DNA of 64,000 nt from NCBI GenBank assembly GCA_027919835.1, contig JANVFP010000022.1, forward strand, positions 62,001 through 126,000, given 5' to 3'. Shown in pieces: positions 47,449 to 58,960 of this stretch. Source of the DNA: Lentinula raphanica (Eukaryota; Basidiomycota; Agaricomycetes; Agaricales; Omphalotaceae). The translations under genes were made by a program, and so were the position numbers. The notes beneath the pieces were generated by a model, which did no database searches, was not told the origin of the DNA, and worked only from the letters and a program-made list of their open reading frames with translations. The first letter of the stretch is position 1; every line of letters starts with the position of its first letter.

Positions 47449-49642
47449 ATGGCGTTCATCTCCTTCGTTGTGCTCTTAGCCTGCGTACTCATCCTCAATG
47501 TCCACAGCTCTAGCGGAACACCTGCGATCACGTTCACTCAAACATCCACTAACCTACAGGACGTGGACATTCGGTTCGTTAACAACTCTGGAATATGCGA
47601 GACCACTCCTGGGGTACAGCAGATGTCCGGGTACATTACTGTCGGACAGAACATGAATATGGTGTGTTTTCATCCTACCACGCTCAGTGGGACTTCGTGG
47701 ATAGACCAAATATGACAATCGTCCTGGTAGTGGTTCTGGTTTTTTGAAGCTCGAGATTCCCCTGAGACTGCCCCATTCACGCTATGGTGCCGACTGTCGT
47801 AATGATCATTCGAAGAACGTTACTGAAATTCAATGCGTTGTTGATAGGTTGAACGGTGGTCCCGGTTGCTCCTCCATGATAGGGCTATTCCAAGGTCAGT
47901 TCAACTATCCAATGGCAAGTGAACGCTGTCTCGAACGAGAGATATAAAACCAGAAAATGGACCATGTCACGTCAACGCTGACCTTACTACGACGCTCAAT
48001 CCGTACAGTTGGAACAACATCAGCAACAGTGCGTTCATAACGTTTTCTCGACAGTGGATGAAAGCTTGAAACCCCGAGAATTCTCCAGTTATATACATTG
48101 ATCAGCCTATAGGCACTGGATTCTCGTATGGCACAGACACGGTCAATAGCACTGAAGCTGCTGCGCCCTTCGTGTGGACTGCTTTCCAGATGTTGTTCGA
48201 GACACCCCAGTTTGCTAAATTTGAATCAAGAGAGTGAGTGCAGTATCGGAGCATGCATCGCTTTCAAGCCTACAAGCTTATCCCACTAGGTTTATCTTTG
48301 CCACAGAGAGCTACGGAGGGCATTACGGACCTAGTTTTGTAACATACTTCGACGAACAGAACTCTTTGATTCAAAGTGGAAAACTCCAGGGAGAGACAAT
48401 CACAGTCAGCGCACTCATGATCAACAAGTACGTTAGTTATTTGACGGAGATTCATGAATAGGGTGCTCACAGTTTTAGTGGTTGGTATGATCCCCTTCTG
48501 CAGAACAAGGCATATGTGGATTTCGCTACGGACGCTCCTGGATATGGTCAGCTGCAAAGCGACGAAGTCATCGCCAAATTGAATGAGGCTTTCTATGGCC
48601 CTAATGGATGTCAAGCTCAAGAACAGGCCTGCTACGATGCTGGGAATTCTACGGCATCGAACAAAATCTGCAGTACTGCCGATGATTTCTGCGTGAGCAT
48701 TCAATCTTCGGATATTTCTATGCACCCATGGTACTTACCAGGACATCCCCAGATCGAGAACGTGTTTGTGCCCGCTGTAGGAAACGTGAGTGTTTTCCTG
48801 GCCATCGGAGTGTAATTGGCAGCTAACCTCAAGCTAACTATTGCAGCGAGACTCCGATGATTTGAGACAAAATTCATCAGCATTGTTTCCACCTGAATTT
48901 TACGTCGATTACCTTCAACAAGCGTCTATTCAGAATGCAATTGGCGCTCAGACCAAATACTCAGAGTGCCCGGATGCACCTTATGAGCTGTTCACGAAGA
49001 CCGGAGATGTAAGTTAACCCTCGCCCGATCTCAAACGCGATGATTCAATAGCGCAATTGACCGCACAGGATGCGAGGACGTGGCTGCCACAGCTCGGTGC
49101 ATTAGCCAATTCTAAGTTGAAACTACTTATCTGGGTAAGATCCTTCTGAGTCTACCGAAAGTTTGTGTCACTGATTCCACTCACCAAAACACACAGGCTG
49201 GAGATGCTGACATCAAGCAAGTATCGATGATTGCTAATGCATTCTTGAGTTATCTGAACTTACATTTGTAGCTGTAATTGGCTCGGTGGCCACGCATCTG
49301 TCCTTGCCATGGACTGGTATGGCTCTACAAAGCTCGCGAACACGCCATTCACGAATATGACGATTAACGGGACCGCCGTGGCGGCAGTCCAAAATGTCGA
49401 CAACTTCACATTCGCGTGCGTGTCCGATCTTCGAAAAAATTTTTCACCTGGTATTCTGATCTGCCGCTTTTCTCATCTTAGGAGGGTATATGCATCTGGA
49501 CATGAAGTGGTACGTGATTCTAACTTGGACTGCATTGAGCTTTTGATGACAACAGACATCATCGAAGCCTGCGTTCCAGCCGGTGGCAGCGTTGGAAATC
49601 TTCAAACAGATAGTCAATATGGAGCAATTACATTCTGTTTAG
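47449..49642 (+). CDS. Secreted serine carboxypeptidase, peptidase family S10
   Basis: About 14 exons join in phase. A signal peptide (MAFISFVVLLACVLILNVHS) is followed by S10 landmarks in order: [52 protein letters not shown], then catalytic Ser in ATESYGGHYGP, Asp in WAGDADINCNWLGG and His in VYASGHEV. The C-terminal segment (FQPVAALEIFKQIVNMEQL) and several N-glycosylation sequons fit the family. It removes C-terminal residues from peptides at acidic pH, outside the cell or in the vacuole; the signal peptide without a vacuolar motif favours secretion. The intron 49217-49271 uses a GCAAGT donor. Confidence 0.9.
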
Positions 49643-50350
49643 AAAAAGTTACTATTGTGGAATGCATCCAGGCTTGTCAGATTAAGTCGACTGAACTCTG
49701 AGTCTACCGGTAGTGGACCGTGATAGAAAGCTGAACACTTCAATCTTCGATTTGGGACATACATTCCTATTTTTCTGAGCGTATGTGCGAATTCATTTGA
49801 AGGATTTCTCCTTTCCACGCCTGAGGCTGGGCTTGCCCAGGGTGGTCACTGGAAGAGAATAACAAAGAGTCCGAGCATAGTCCGAGTCGGGGAGTTTGCC
49901 GTGAAACTTTCACGGCCAGGCACTATGATGAGTCATTCCCACGTGGGATAAATGGGCCTGTCAGAACTGCAAGACGAAACGATTTTGGCTAACTGCTGCT
50001 CGAGACTCCTCTAAATTCGGTTTTCAAGGCTGAGTAGCAAGGCTTTAAGCCTCTCTAGAGCTTCTCATCGCTTAACACTTCACGACACATTCTCTTGCAT
50101 CTCATTGCTCGTTTTATCCACGGTCCTGTCCTCAGAAGGAGAATCAGAAACTATCACTCGTGTGTCCTGACAGGAAGGCCTGTAAGTATTTGCTTGTTGA
50201 GAGACAGGGAAAGCTAATTCAGACTTCGATGCAGAGGATAAGGCTTTTTCTCTTTAAGCAAAAAGACCATTTTCATCAAAATCTGCGCCGGATCATATCA
50301 CTTGCTCCTTGCCTGCGCCCATTTTTTCGCAAAGAAATCGTTGAAGAATA
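49643..50350. other. Intergenic spacer before the CCCH gene
   Basis: About 700 bp. No coding exon series was recognised; the right part presumably holds the promoter and leader of the CCCH zinc-finger gene. Confidence 0.4.
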
Positions 50351-53089
50351 ATGCCTGTTATTGACGAAGACAGAGAAAGGGAAAAAGAGGAGAAAAGCTC
50401 TAAAAAGTCGTCCTCATCAGGACCTAACGCTACGACAAAAAGTGTGTTCTCCAGCTTCCAGTTTTTCGTTTCCTTATATCGTCTAATCTCTTATTCAGCC
50501 AAGGATCTCTCTCACGTCCCATGCAAGTTCTTCAAGGTTGGATCTTGTACAGCAGGCTCTTCCTGTCCTTTTTCGCACAGCGGAGTCACAGGTCCCGGTG
50601 CTCAGAAGGATGTCTGCGCATGGTTCGTCAAGGGTAACAACTGTAAATTCGGACACAAGTGTGCACTGGCGCATGTACTTCCCGGACAGAGTATGAGCAT
50701 GGATAGGAAAAACAAGAAGCTGGCGCAGCAGCAGGCTCAAGCTGGAAAGGAGGGACGAGAAGGAAAAGAAGGAAAAGAAGGAAAGGGGCGCAAAAGAGAT
50801 ACCCAGCAAGGTTTATACAGCTCCAGGTTCTATATTTCTGTGAATTTCTAATTCTGAATCCTGAGTAGCTCGACCTCCTACAATGTCCCTCAAATCCCTG
50901 AAGGCGTCAATTTCTCCGTCTGCTCCTGCACCTGCTTTGAATGATACCGACTTCACATCCTTCAGTGCTCTAGAACCGGACAAGTTGCCTGCTGCCTCCG
51001 CTGCTAATGGAAAACCACAACAGCAACAGTCGAAATCCGATGCCCAGGATACAACTTCCTCTTCCCCACCTAAGCGAGACTTCGGTCCTATTGGATCTCC
51101 CCCGAAGAATAACGAAACAGCGAGCGCTTCTCCGGAAACACCGACTAACAAGGTCCTGTCTTCGTCTCCCTACAAGCATTCCATGCTTCGTAGTTCATCG
51201 AGCGCGACACGCACTGGGCTGAGCATGAACCGGTCTACTTCCACAGGAAATTCAACGGGGCTCACCCTCGGTGCTGGCATCCCTGGTGCCAAAAATCCAT
51301 CGTGGGGAAGTATGGGCAATGGTTCCGATATAGGCTCTCTTCCTTCTTTGCCTTCGGCTTTGTTGCGCCCATTGAATGGCATTCAACCTCACACTCCTCT
51401 CACGCCCAATTCCTCTGTTTCCCAACAATCCAACAAGGACAAGGATCCGGCTCGCAAGGACTTCGACATAACGTTCGAGTACGACGAGCTTTTGAAGAAT
51501 ACCCAGGGAAGAGTTACTCCTGGACGTGGTGCCGCTTCATTCTCTGAGGTCATCATCGAGGACGACCTTGACGATTTGGATGACTTCCTCCCGAGCTCTC
51601 TGACTGACTTGCTCACTCCTGAGGAACGTAAACGCCGACTGTCGCGAAGCAATTCGTCTTCTCATCAGGATACGCATAGTGGCCTCACATCGCCTCACAG
51701 CTACAGTTCCAGACGCACCCTTGGCGTGCCTCTGAATTCCCGTGTTGACGGGAACTCTACCCCAGGAGGTACACCCGGACATAGATATTCGCGATCTGTT
51801 CCAATGGGTGACATGAGCCACCTCTGGGCAGGTCAAGATCAGACTACTGTTCCCAGTCCAGGCGGCGCTACCTCCAATATCTCATCTTCGTTCACCGGAC
51901 CTTCGTCTCTTTCTGCAAACGGTACTGGTTTACCAAGTTCCCCTCCTCGCCGGATTGGTAACGGTACTCCGGGATCGTTCACTTCTGCTTCTGGGCGTCT
52001 CGCAATGGATGAGTATTATCCCTACACTGGTGGTAGTGGATCACCTGGATCAGCTGCGTTAGGAAGTATCGGCAACATGGGCGGAATGGGTGGTTTGAAC
52101 CCGAGTAATGCTAGCGGTGCATTCCTTCCCGGGTACGGATTTGGTACGGCGTATATCAAAGCCAAGAGAGAACGCGAGGCAGCAGCTGCCGCCGCCGCCG
52201 CCAACATGGCCGGAGCCACACAGCGAAGTGTGAGTGGTAGCATTCTCACCAACAGTAGAATGGCTTCGGGCATGCCTGGAACATCCCCAGGCAGTACTGG
52301 GATGGCATACGGCACCCCACGAAAAGAGCCCTCGGGTCTTACTAGTGCTGCGTTCGGTACAAGTGGCGTCGGGGTTCCTCGCGACGCCAATGGATTAGGG
52401 AGCATGGGGTTAAGTGGACTAGGTCTAGGAACAATGAGCAATATGGAGGCCGCCGTCTCACCCTCTACTAGGGCTGCTCTACAGAATCACGCTCCTGGCC
52501 AGAGTTTACCTCAGGGACTTGCTGCAGGATTGTCCAGGATACACGCGAAGACTTCCATGCAAGTAGGTTCCTTGTCCTCCGTGGGAAGTCCGCCTGCGGG
52601 GAGTGTTGGTATCTCTCCTGGTGTTTCCGCTCTTGGATTCTACAGCGGACCTTATGGTACCAATCGCATGCCTAGCCACCAACCTCAACCACAGGTTCCC
52701 CGGGACTAGGACTGAGCTCGGGCTCAGGATATTACGGTAACCAATCCCAGGCGGGGCCAGAACAGACAGGTTTGCAACCCCTGCAAACCCAACTCCAGGG
52801 TCAATTGCATACCCAGTATAACGGTCTCACCCCCGTTTACAAGCCCAATGCGCAAGCTCTAGATGATGGATCAAGTGGTTCGTCTGAATCAAATTTTATG
52901 TTTTCAGAAACTATGCTAAAAGCCCAATTATCTTCAGTGCAAACCCCAACTCAGGCATCTGCGCCCTTAACTTATGCCGGTGCTGCTTCTGCGCAGAACA
53001 CTTCGAGTTCGCAGTCGAAGGCAGTCCCCAGTGGAGCCTCCCGTGATACGCACGACGATGATCTATTCGACATGGACGAAGAAGCGTGA
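50351..53089 (+). CDS. CCCH-type zinc-finger protein
   Basis: Four exons (50351-50441, 50499-50810, 50869-52656, 52695-53089) join to 861 residues. Two CCCH fingers lie near the N-terminus: VPCKFFKVGSCTAGSSCPFSH and DVCAWFVKGNNCKFGHKC with a following His. A Lys/Glu/Gly-rich charged stretch follows. The remaining 650 residues are low-complexity, rich in Ser, Gly, Pro and Ala, with a short acidic cluster (EDDLDDLDDFLPS) and an acidic C-terminus (DDDLFDMDEEA). CCCH pairs of this type bind RNA or regulate transcription; the layout resembles the yeast Lee1 group. The last intron (52657-52694) is 38 nt; without it the frame would stop at 52709. Target RNAs are unknown. Confidence 0.85.
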
Positions 53090-54290
53090 TACGCCAGGGT
53101 AAATATTTGAAGAAACCAATCGAATCTTGTAAAAGTACATATTTCCTCTCCTGATTAAATTTGCTCTATCGTTGACCTTGATGTTGTGTGTACTCGTGTA
53201 CTCATTTGGTCTTAGGACTCCATTGCTCCCTCCCTCATCTCTTTTGTCAATTAACCCAACTTTTTATTGACTCGTATATCTTGTCTTACTGTATCATCCT
53301 GCTACTCTCTTGAGAGTCCAACTTTCTTTGCCTTGCAACTGACGGTTGTTTTTCTTGCATTTGTCTATATGCATGCAGTTTAAACCTATCTATTTTCCTT
53401 TCTGCTCTCACTCATGATAATGACAATCCCCTTTTAAATCCCCGAACGAGGCGCGACGCGAGATCCATACCGGGCGAAGGGGTAGAGGAAGATCAACTGT
53501 TCGTCGTGACACGTTGCGACAATCTCCGCACATCCCGTTGTTACTTAGCATGTATTTACAGTTCAGAATCGCATTGCTCTTTTCAGCAGTTTGTGATCCT
53601 GTACATTCCGACTTTCATCGCATGACCTACTAGTATATCTCAAAGAAGGTTTACGCCAACGTAGTGAGGACCTCAGCAGTGTCAGAGGACTGCTCGGAGA
53701 CCACAACCGAAACAGAGCTGAGGCATAGAGGGTTGAAATACGGAGCCGGAGAAGCACATCCTTCACACATGTAGGTGGTATATTTAATCTGCTGGCTTTT
53801 ATCAGTTACTCGTTATGAAAGAATCATCTCAGGACAACCTGACAGATAAGTTCCGTCAATCTATAATCAGATAAGATGAGAGAATATCAGATATCCCTCA
53901 AGCTTCACTTTGATTATCACCTTGTTCGCTACGAGTAGAATGTTGTAGAATCTGTCATAATGAATAGTCCCCCAGATTCCTAGGAAGATCATGCCCACCA
54001 GATATGTAAAAATGAGATAGAAAGAATCCAATCGATTTGCAAAGACTGACAACAATTGGTCCCCAAAGTACAGAAGGTCTTCTCCCCGTCCGTTCTGAGT
54101 CCTGACACCTTATGATTAATTCGGCAGAAGGACAGGGAGCTATCTGGCTCATGCAGAAAGCAAGACCATTAGCTTATTTTAGGCGAGACATCTCATCACT
54201 GTACGTACGAAACGCGATAGTCAGACAACGTATAAGAAGGTACCTTGCCACTCCACAATACCCCAGGATCTGAAGAAAACTTCCATCGCT
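53090..54290. other. 1.2 kb intergenic region
   Basis: Holds the CCCH gene 3' end and the b561 promoter. Short open frames on the minus strand (53563-54152) lack coding character. Nothing else recognised. Confidence 0.45.
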
Positions 54291-55029
54291 ATGCCTGCTT
54301 CAACAGGTCCAGGATACGACTACCACGACACACTTATCATCGCCCATGGTACGGTGTAATCTATCTGAATTGTCCAAATGCCGACGATATCAACACTTAC
54401 CTCACTCTTCTCTAGCTGTTTTTGCATCGTTAGCTGCTCTCATCACTGCCCCAGCTGCCATCCTCGTCGCCCGTTACTTCCGCTCGCGCACATGGTGGTT
54501 CAAGGCTCACATCATTCTTCAGATCGTCACTGTAGCGTTCACCATCCTTCTCTTCGTCTTGAGCACCGTTGCTGTCGCAAGCGGAGGTCATGGCACACAG
54601 TTCGTGGGTCCGAAAAAAGATCCACACCATGACCTGGGTCTTTCTATCGTCATTTTGTTATGGGTAGAAGCTATCTTCGGCGTTGCTGCACACTACACGC
54701 ACACGGCACACTCCGTCACCGAAGGAACCTTTCCTACCATCAAGGCTAAGAAGAGTCCTCTGAGGCATCTTCACGCCTGGTATGGTATTTTCGTCGCCGG
54801 CTTGCTATACGCAGGGATAAAGACAGGTATCGACGAATGGAACATGGTTGCCGATTCTGGCACACTGGTGCCCCGCGGCATCGAGATTACGTTCTGGGTA
54901 ATATTTGCTCTTGAGATTGCTGCGTACGTTAGTGGGTGGTTCTTGGAGGCGTTCCGCGGTGGACGCAAATCGAACATAATCCGGGAGCACTCGACAGATG
55001 CAGAAAAGGACGAAACCCCCTCCATTTGA
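54291..55029 (+). CDS. Cytochrome b561 domain membrane protein
   Basis: Two exons (54291-54348, 54416-55029) encode 223 residues. Five to six membrane segments carry spaced His residues of the b561 haem-binding type: IIAHAVFASLAALITAP, WWFKAHIILQIVTVAF, DPHHDLGLSIVILLWVEAIF, LRHLHAWYGIFVAGLLYAG and ITFWVIFALEIAAYVSGWF. Proteins of this family bind two b haems and move electrons across a membrane, often reducing ferric iron or using ascorbate-like donors. No DOMON domain or signal peptide precedes the membrane part. The last 28 codons and the 3' flank lie inside a tandem duplication, so a copy of this 3' end recurs at 57189. Confidence 0.82.
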
Positions 55030-55264
55030 GGGGGTGATCACAAACAGAAATAAAGTCTTACTGTAAAATAGATAAAAATACATGCCAGTGGTTGCGCATC
55101 AAGTAGTCCTTCTATCTCCCGTTCGTACAGGATGCATACTGCCCACCCTTCTACACTGTGATCAATCATATGACCGCCGCAAGAGATAGGGAAGACCTAC
55201 CGAAATCATCCTGTCAAACTAGAACGCGCGACCAGCTAGATCCATCAAGATAAGTCAAAACGGA

Positions 55265-56577
55265 TTACATTGAGGCCCGAGGGCGAATCACAGCATACCT
55301 CTTGCCAGTTGTAGTTATCGATTTTCGATATGTGCTCCCGTCTACGTAAGGCGGGTTCGACATGAACATAGGTCTGATTGCCAAACATAGAACTCACAGA
55401 TATTGACCTCCACCAGACTCGCGTTCATTTCTCCTAAAGATTCTGCAATTGAGCCCGTATCCCAAGGCAAAAACTGCTTAGAATGGACGTATTGCAGACT
55501 GAATAACCGTAAGGATGGGGTGCGAGAGAGAAAATCTAGGTTGAAGTTGTCATGACTTGGTAGCTGTCAGATCTCACTCAGCATTTTGATTTGATTGAGT
55601 ATGGAGAATGATTCACTCTTTCGTGAGTTATCCAGTCGGGTAACGTACACAACAATGAAAGATGCTCGACCTGGGGTATGAATTCTAAGGCGGCATTAGC
55701 TGCTTCTTGCGTGTCGCACACAATTTTCAGGAAGGATAACATAGCGACATCTCGTCCGCCTTCATCCTTTGAACCAATTCTGTTTAGGTGTTTCAACGTT
55801 TGATCATCCGAGAGAGAATCCCCAAGCTCTGTGGGTGTGAACACTTCGAGAGTAAGCGAGGAAAGCTTTTGGGATCCATGTGCGAGGGATTTCAGGAGGA
55901 GGGAAGGACCATGATAGAAAACTAGATTCGGAAGTGTAACTTCTACGTCGACGCTGTAGTCTGTTCGAAAATGGCCAGAGCACTGTAAAGAGAGGTGCTC
56001 CAAAGAGGTAAACGGTGTAAGAACTGATTCGCAAAAGCGTTTGCGCATCGTATACCATGGAAAGCCCAAGGTGAGGGAGGTGAGTCGTTTAGGCAATGAA
56101 TCTTCGACGCAGATCGCGTACGGTCCTGGAAACAGATGGCTCAGCGAGTAGATTTGCAATCTTTCAATGTTTATGGTGTTGGATATAGTCATTCGCAATT
56201 GGGTTGTAAAGTCGGCTTCCATAGTGCGTCTAAGGAATTGCATGATGATATGGACCACGAGTGTCTGTGCAATAAAGACTGACTGACAAAGTTTCGGTCG
56301 GGTTCATCAACAGCACCCTCAAAGTTCGTATCAGCTGTGCGAGTTCTGCATTCAGCATGACAGTGCGATGCAGTATCTCGACAGTCGCACAGCTTGTAAG
56401 GAGAATTGAGCGGTACAAAGAACCGACACCCAATCGATGGAAACGTTTGGAGACTCGTAAAAGCGAAGCATGGTCTGAAGGCGGGCAGGCTTTGCATATC
56501 AGAGCAATGATTTCGTTAGGCAATGTTGAAATGGTCTGGGTTGATCTCCGTTTGTGACTTTTAGCAACAGAGCGCAT
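55265..56577 (-). CDS. F-box-type protein, copy A
   Basis: Exons 56577-56288, 56229-55617, 55563-55398 and 55341-55265 join in phase to 381 residues. The N-terminus has an F-box-like helix set, ISTLPNEIIALICKACPPSD and SLLRVSKRFHRLG, which in F-box proteins binds Skp1 in an SCF ubiquitin ligase. The rest has a spaced Leu pattern (INIERLQIYSL, LTSLTLGFPW, LEHLSLQC, PNLVFYHG, VEHLSLLC) suggesting a degenerate leucine-rich substrate-binding region, as in many basidiomycete F-box families. The target is unknown. The gene has a close paralogue at 57528-58822 from the tandem duplication; both copies look intact. Confidence 0.75.
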
Positions 56578-56606
56578 TGGAGGCAGAGATAGAGTAAACA
56601 GACAAA

Positions 56607-57188
56607 ATGATTTCTGATGATAAGCGCTCGGGCGCTAGATTAAGAGTATCGGCGCCTAAATTCTTCTCTTTCGCTTTCTTCCTACTCTCCTCCAACACAT
56701 ATGGACACGACTGGTCACAGAATGCACTTGGAGAAAATATAACAGATCATGGAAGGCACCTCATAGACGGTTATAGCTGTATGTGTGGACTGCAAGGCGT
56801 GAACCTCTCTGGATCCCCAAAGTCGCCCTCGAACCATGACAATGACACATTCCCTTATAATGCGGAATCCATGACATTCGTGGACAGACCGTTTCCTCTT
56901 GAAGAGGCTCCAGAGCACCTAGCTAGGCTTAGGAGATGGGGTTTGGCTTTTAGTGCGTTCGATTTCACACTTCCACTGGCCTGTACTTTACTACTTACAC
57001 ATTCTCTACAGTACGGTTTCTAGTCACCTGGGAAGAGGCATTTATGACACCGAATATCAAGCTCATGTCCGCGACCTTTCCAAGTTACTTCTGCAATATG
57101 GATGTTTGTCTTTGTCTCTCTTCACCAAGACATGTAGTCGCGCTACTCCGGTGGGTCTGGAGCACCTGCTTGGACATTGGAGGTAGCA
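56607..57188 (+). pseudogene. Truncated 5' copy of the GH5_12 gene
   Basis: Nearly the same as the start of the gene at 58961: NTYGHDWSQ, a GLQGVNLSGSPKSPSN segment and EEAPEHLARLRRWGL are readable in one frame. The region carrying the start codon of the full gene is missing; the ATG at 56607 is a substitute. Downstream, GGGAAG joins AGGCAT directly, so the end of exon 2 and the following intron of the full gene are deleted and the frame is lost. The sequence stops at the duplication junction after GAGGTAGC. It cannot encode a hydrolase. Confidence 0.85.
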
Positions 57189-57275
57189 AGGCGTTCCGCG
57201 GTGGATGCAAATCGACATAAACCGGGAGCACTCGACAGATGCAGCAAAGGACGGAACGCAAACCATTCGAGGGGG
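57189..57275 (+). pseudogene. Duplicated 3' fragment of the cytochrome b561 gene
   Basis: Begins AGGCGTTCCGCGGTGGATGC and follows the last 28 codons of the b561 gene and its 3' flank with several substitutions. It has no promoter or start of its own and marks the left end of duplication unit B. Confidence 0.85.
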
Positions 57276-57527
57276 TGATCACAGACAGAAATAAGGTCTC
57301 ACTGTAAGATAGATAAAAATACATGGTCGCGCATCGAATAGTCCTTCTATCTCCTGTTCGTACAGAATGTATACTGACCACCCTTCTATACTGTGATCAA
57401 TCATATGACCGCCGCAAGAGATAGGGAAGACCTACCGAAATCATCTTGTCAAACTAGAACGCGCGACCAGCTACATAGATCCAGCAAAATAAGTCAATAC
57501 GTATTACATTGAGAGCAAATCACCTCA

Positions 57528-58822
57528 TTACCCCTCGCCAGTTGTAGTTACTGATCTTCGATATGTGTTTCCGTCTACGTAAGGCGGGTTCATGAACATA
57601 TGTTTGATCGACATACATAGAACTCACAGATATTGACCTCCACCAGACTTTCGTTCATTTCTCCTAAAGATGTTGCGATCTGAGCCATGTCCCAAGGCAA
57701 TGATTGCTTAGAATGGACGTAATGCAGACTGAATTTCCGTATTGAAGGGGTTCGAGAGAGGAAGTCTAGCTTGAAGGGGCCGTGCCAGGTAAGGCTTGGT
57801 AACTGTCAGATCACATTCAGCACTTTGATTGAATTGGTTATGGAAAATAATCACTCTTTCAGGGGTTATCCATTCGGTGGACGTGCACAACAATGAAAGG
57901 TGCTCAACCTGGGGTATGAATTCCAAGGCGGCATTGGCAGCTTCTGGTGCGTCACACACGATCTTCAGGAATGATAGCACAGCGGCGTCTGGTCCGCATT
58001 CATCCTTTGAACCAAATTTTCTCAGGTGGCTTAACGTTTGATTTTCCGACCGAGTTTCTGTAAAGTGGGATGGTGTGAACACTTCAAGAATGAGCGAGGA
58101 TAGCTTTTTGGAGCCCTGTGCGAGGGATTTTAGGAAGAGGGAAGGACCATGATAGGAAACAAGATTCGGAAGTGTAACTTCTATGTCGACGCTGTATTCT
58201 GTTCGAAAAGAGCCATCGCACTGCAGAGAAAAATGTTCCAGAGAGGTAAGCGGAGCAAGAAGTGCTTCGAAAAAGCGTTTTCGCATCGTATACCATGGAA
58301 AGCCCAAAGTAAGGGAGATGAGACATTTAGGCAATGCATTTTTAACACAGAGTGCGTATTGTCCTGGAGGGAGGTTTCCCAGCATGTAGATCTGCAGTCT
58401 CTCGATATTGATGCTTTTGAATAGCATCGCTCCCAGTTGAATCACAAATTCGACTTTCAGGAGAGTGCGTCTATGAAATTGCATAATGATCATACGGTTG
58501 CATTCAAAGATTTAAGGAAAGGACTGACTGACAATTCACGGGGATTAAGCAATAACACCCTCAGATTTCGTATTTGCTTTGCTAGTTCCGTATTGAGCAT
58601 GACCACTGTGCGATGCAATTTCTCGACAGCCGCACAGCTTGTCAGGAGAATTGAGAGGTACAAAGAACCGACTCCCAATTGATGGAAACGTTTGGAGACT
58701 CGTAAAAGCGAAGCATGGTCTGAAGGCGGACAGGCTTTGGATATTAGGACGATGATCTCGTTGGGCAGTGTTGATATGGTCTTGGTTGAGCTTCGTTTGT
58801 GACTTTTAGCAATAGAGCGCAT
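57528..58822 (-). CDS. F-box-type protein, copy B
   Basis: Exons 58822-58533, 58470-57855, 57802-57628 and 57574-57528 join in phase to 375 residues. Exon layout equals copy A: exon 1 is 290 nt in both and all introns keep their positions. The F-box-like start (ISTLPNEIIVLISKACPPSD) and leucine-rich body are retained. Differences cluster in the body, and the last exon ends 10 codons earlier than in copy A, because GGGTAA replaces AGGTAT. Both frames being open suggests the copies are kept or the duplication is recent; the number of substitutions favours the former. It is divergent from the full GH5_12 gene with about 140 bp between start codons. Confidence 0.75.
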
Positions 58823-58960
58823 TGAGATTTGATAGAAGAGAAGAGAGAGTAAGTAAGTAAAGAGGAGTAAAGAGACGAAATGATTCCAAAATTGTGAGCG
58901 CTCTGGTGCTAGAAGAGAACCACGGCGCCTAAATTCCTCAAAGTTAAACTTCTGAGTTCT

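Larger units (their letters stand above)
54947..57188. repeat. Tandem duplication, unit A
   Basis: From AGGCGTTCCGCGG inside the b561 last exon through the F-box gene to a broken GH5_12 5' end. The next unit repeats the same order with scattered substitutions and indels. Order and junctions fit a single tandem duplication. Confidence 0.85.

Noticed and set aside
51170..52441. Several 70-139 codon frames antisense to the CCCH gene
   Set aside because: Opposite a long, compositionally clear coding exon and without splice or domain support.
56607..57023. A functional short GH5 protein from the first copy
   Set aside because: It lacks the barrel and both catalytic Glu residues, and the frame is lost after the deletion.
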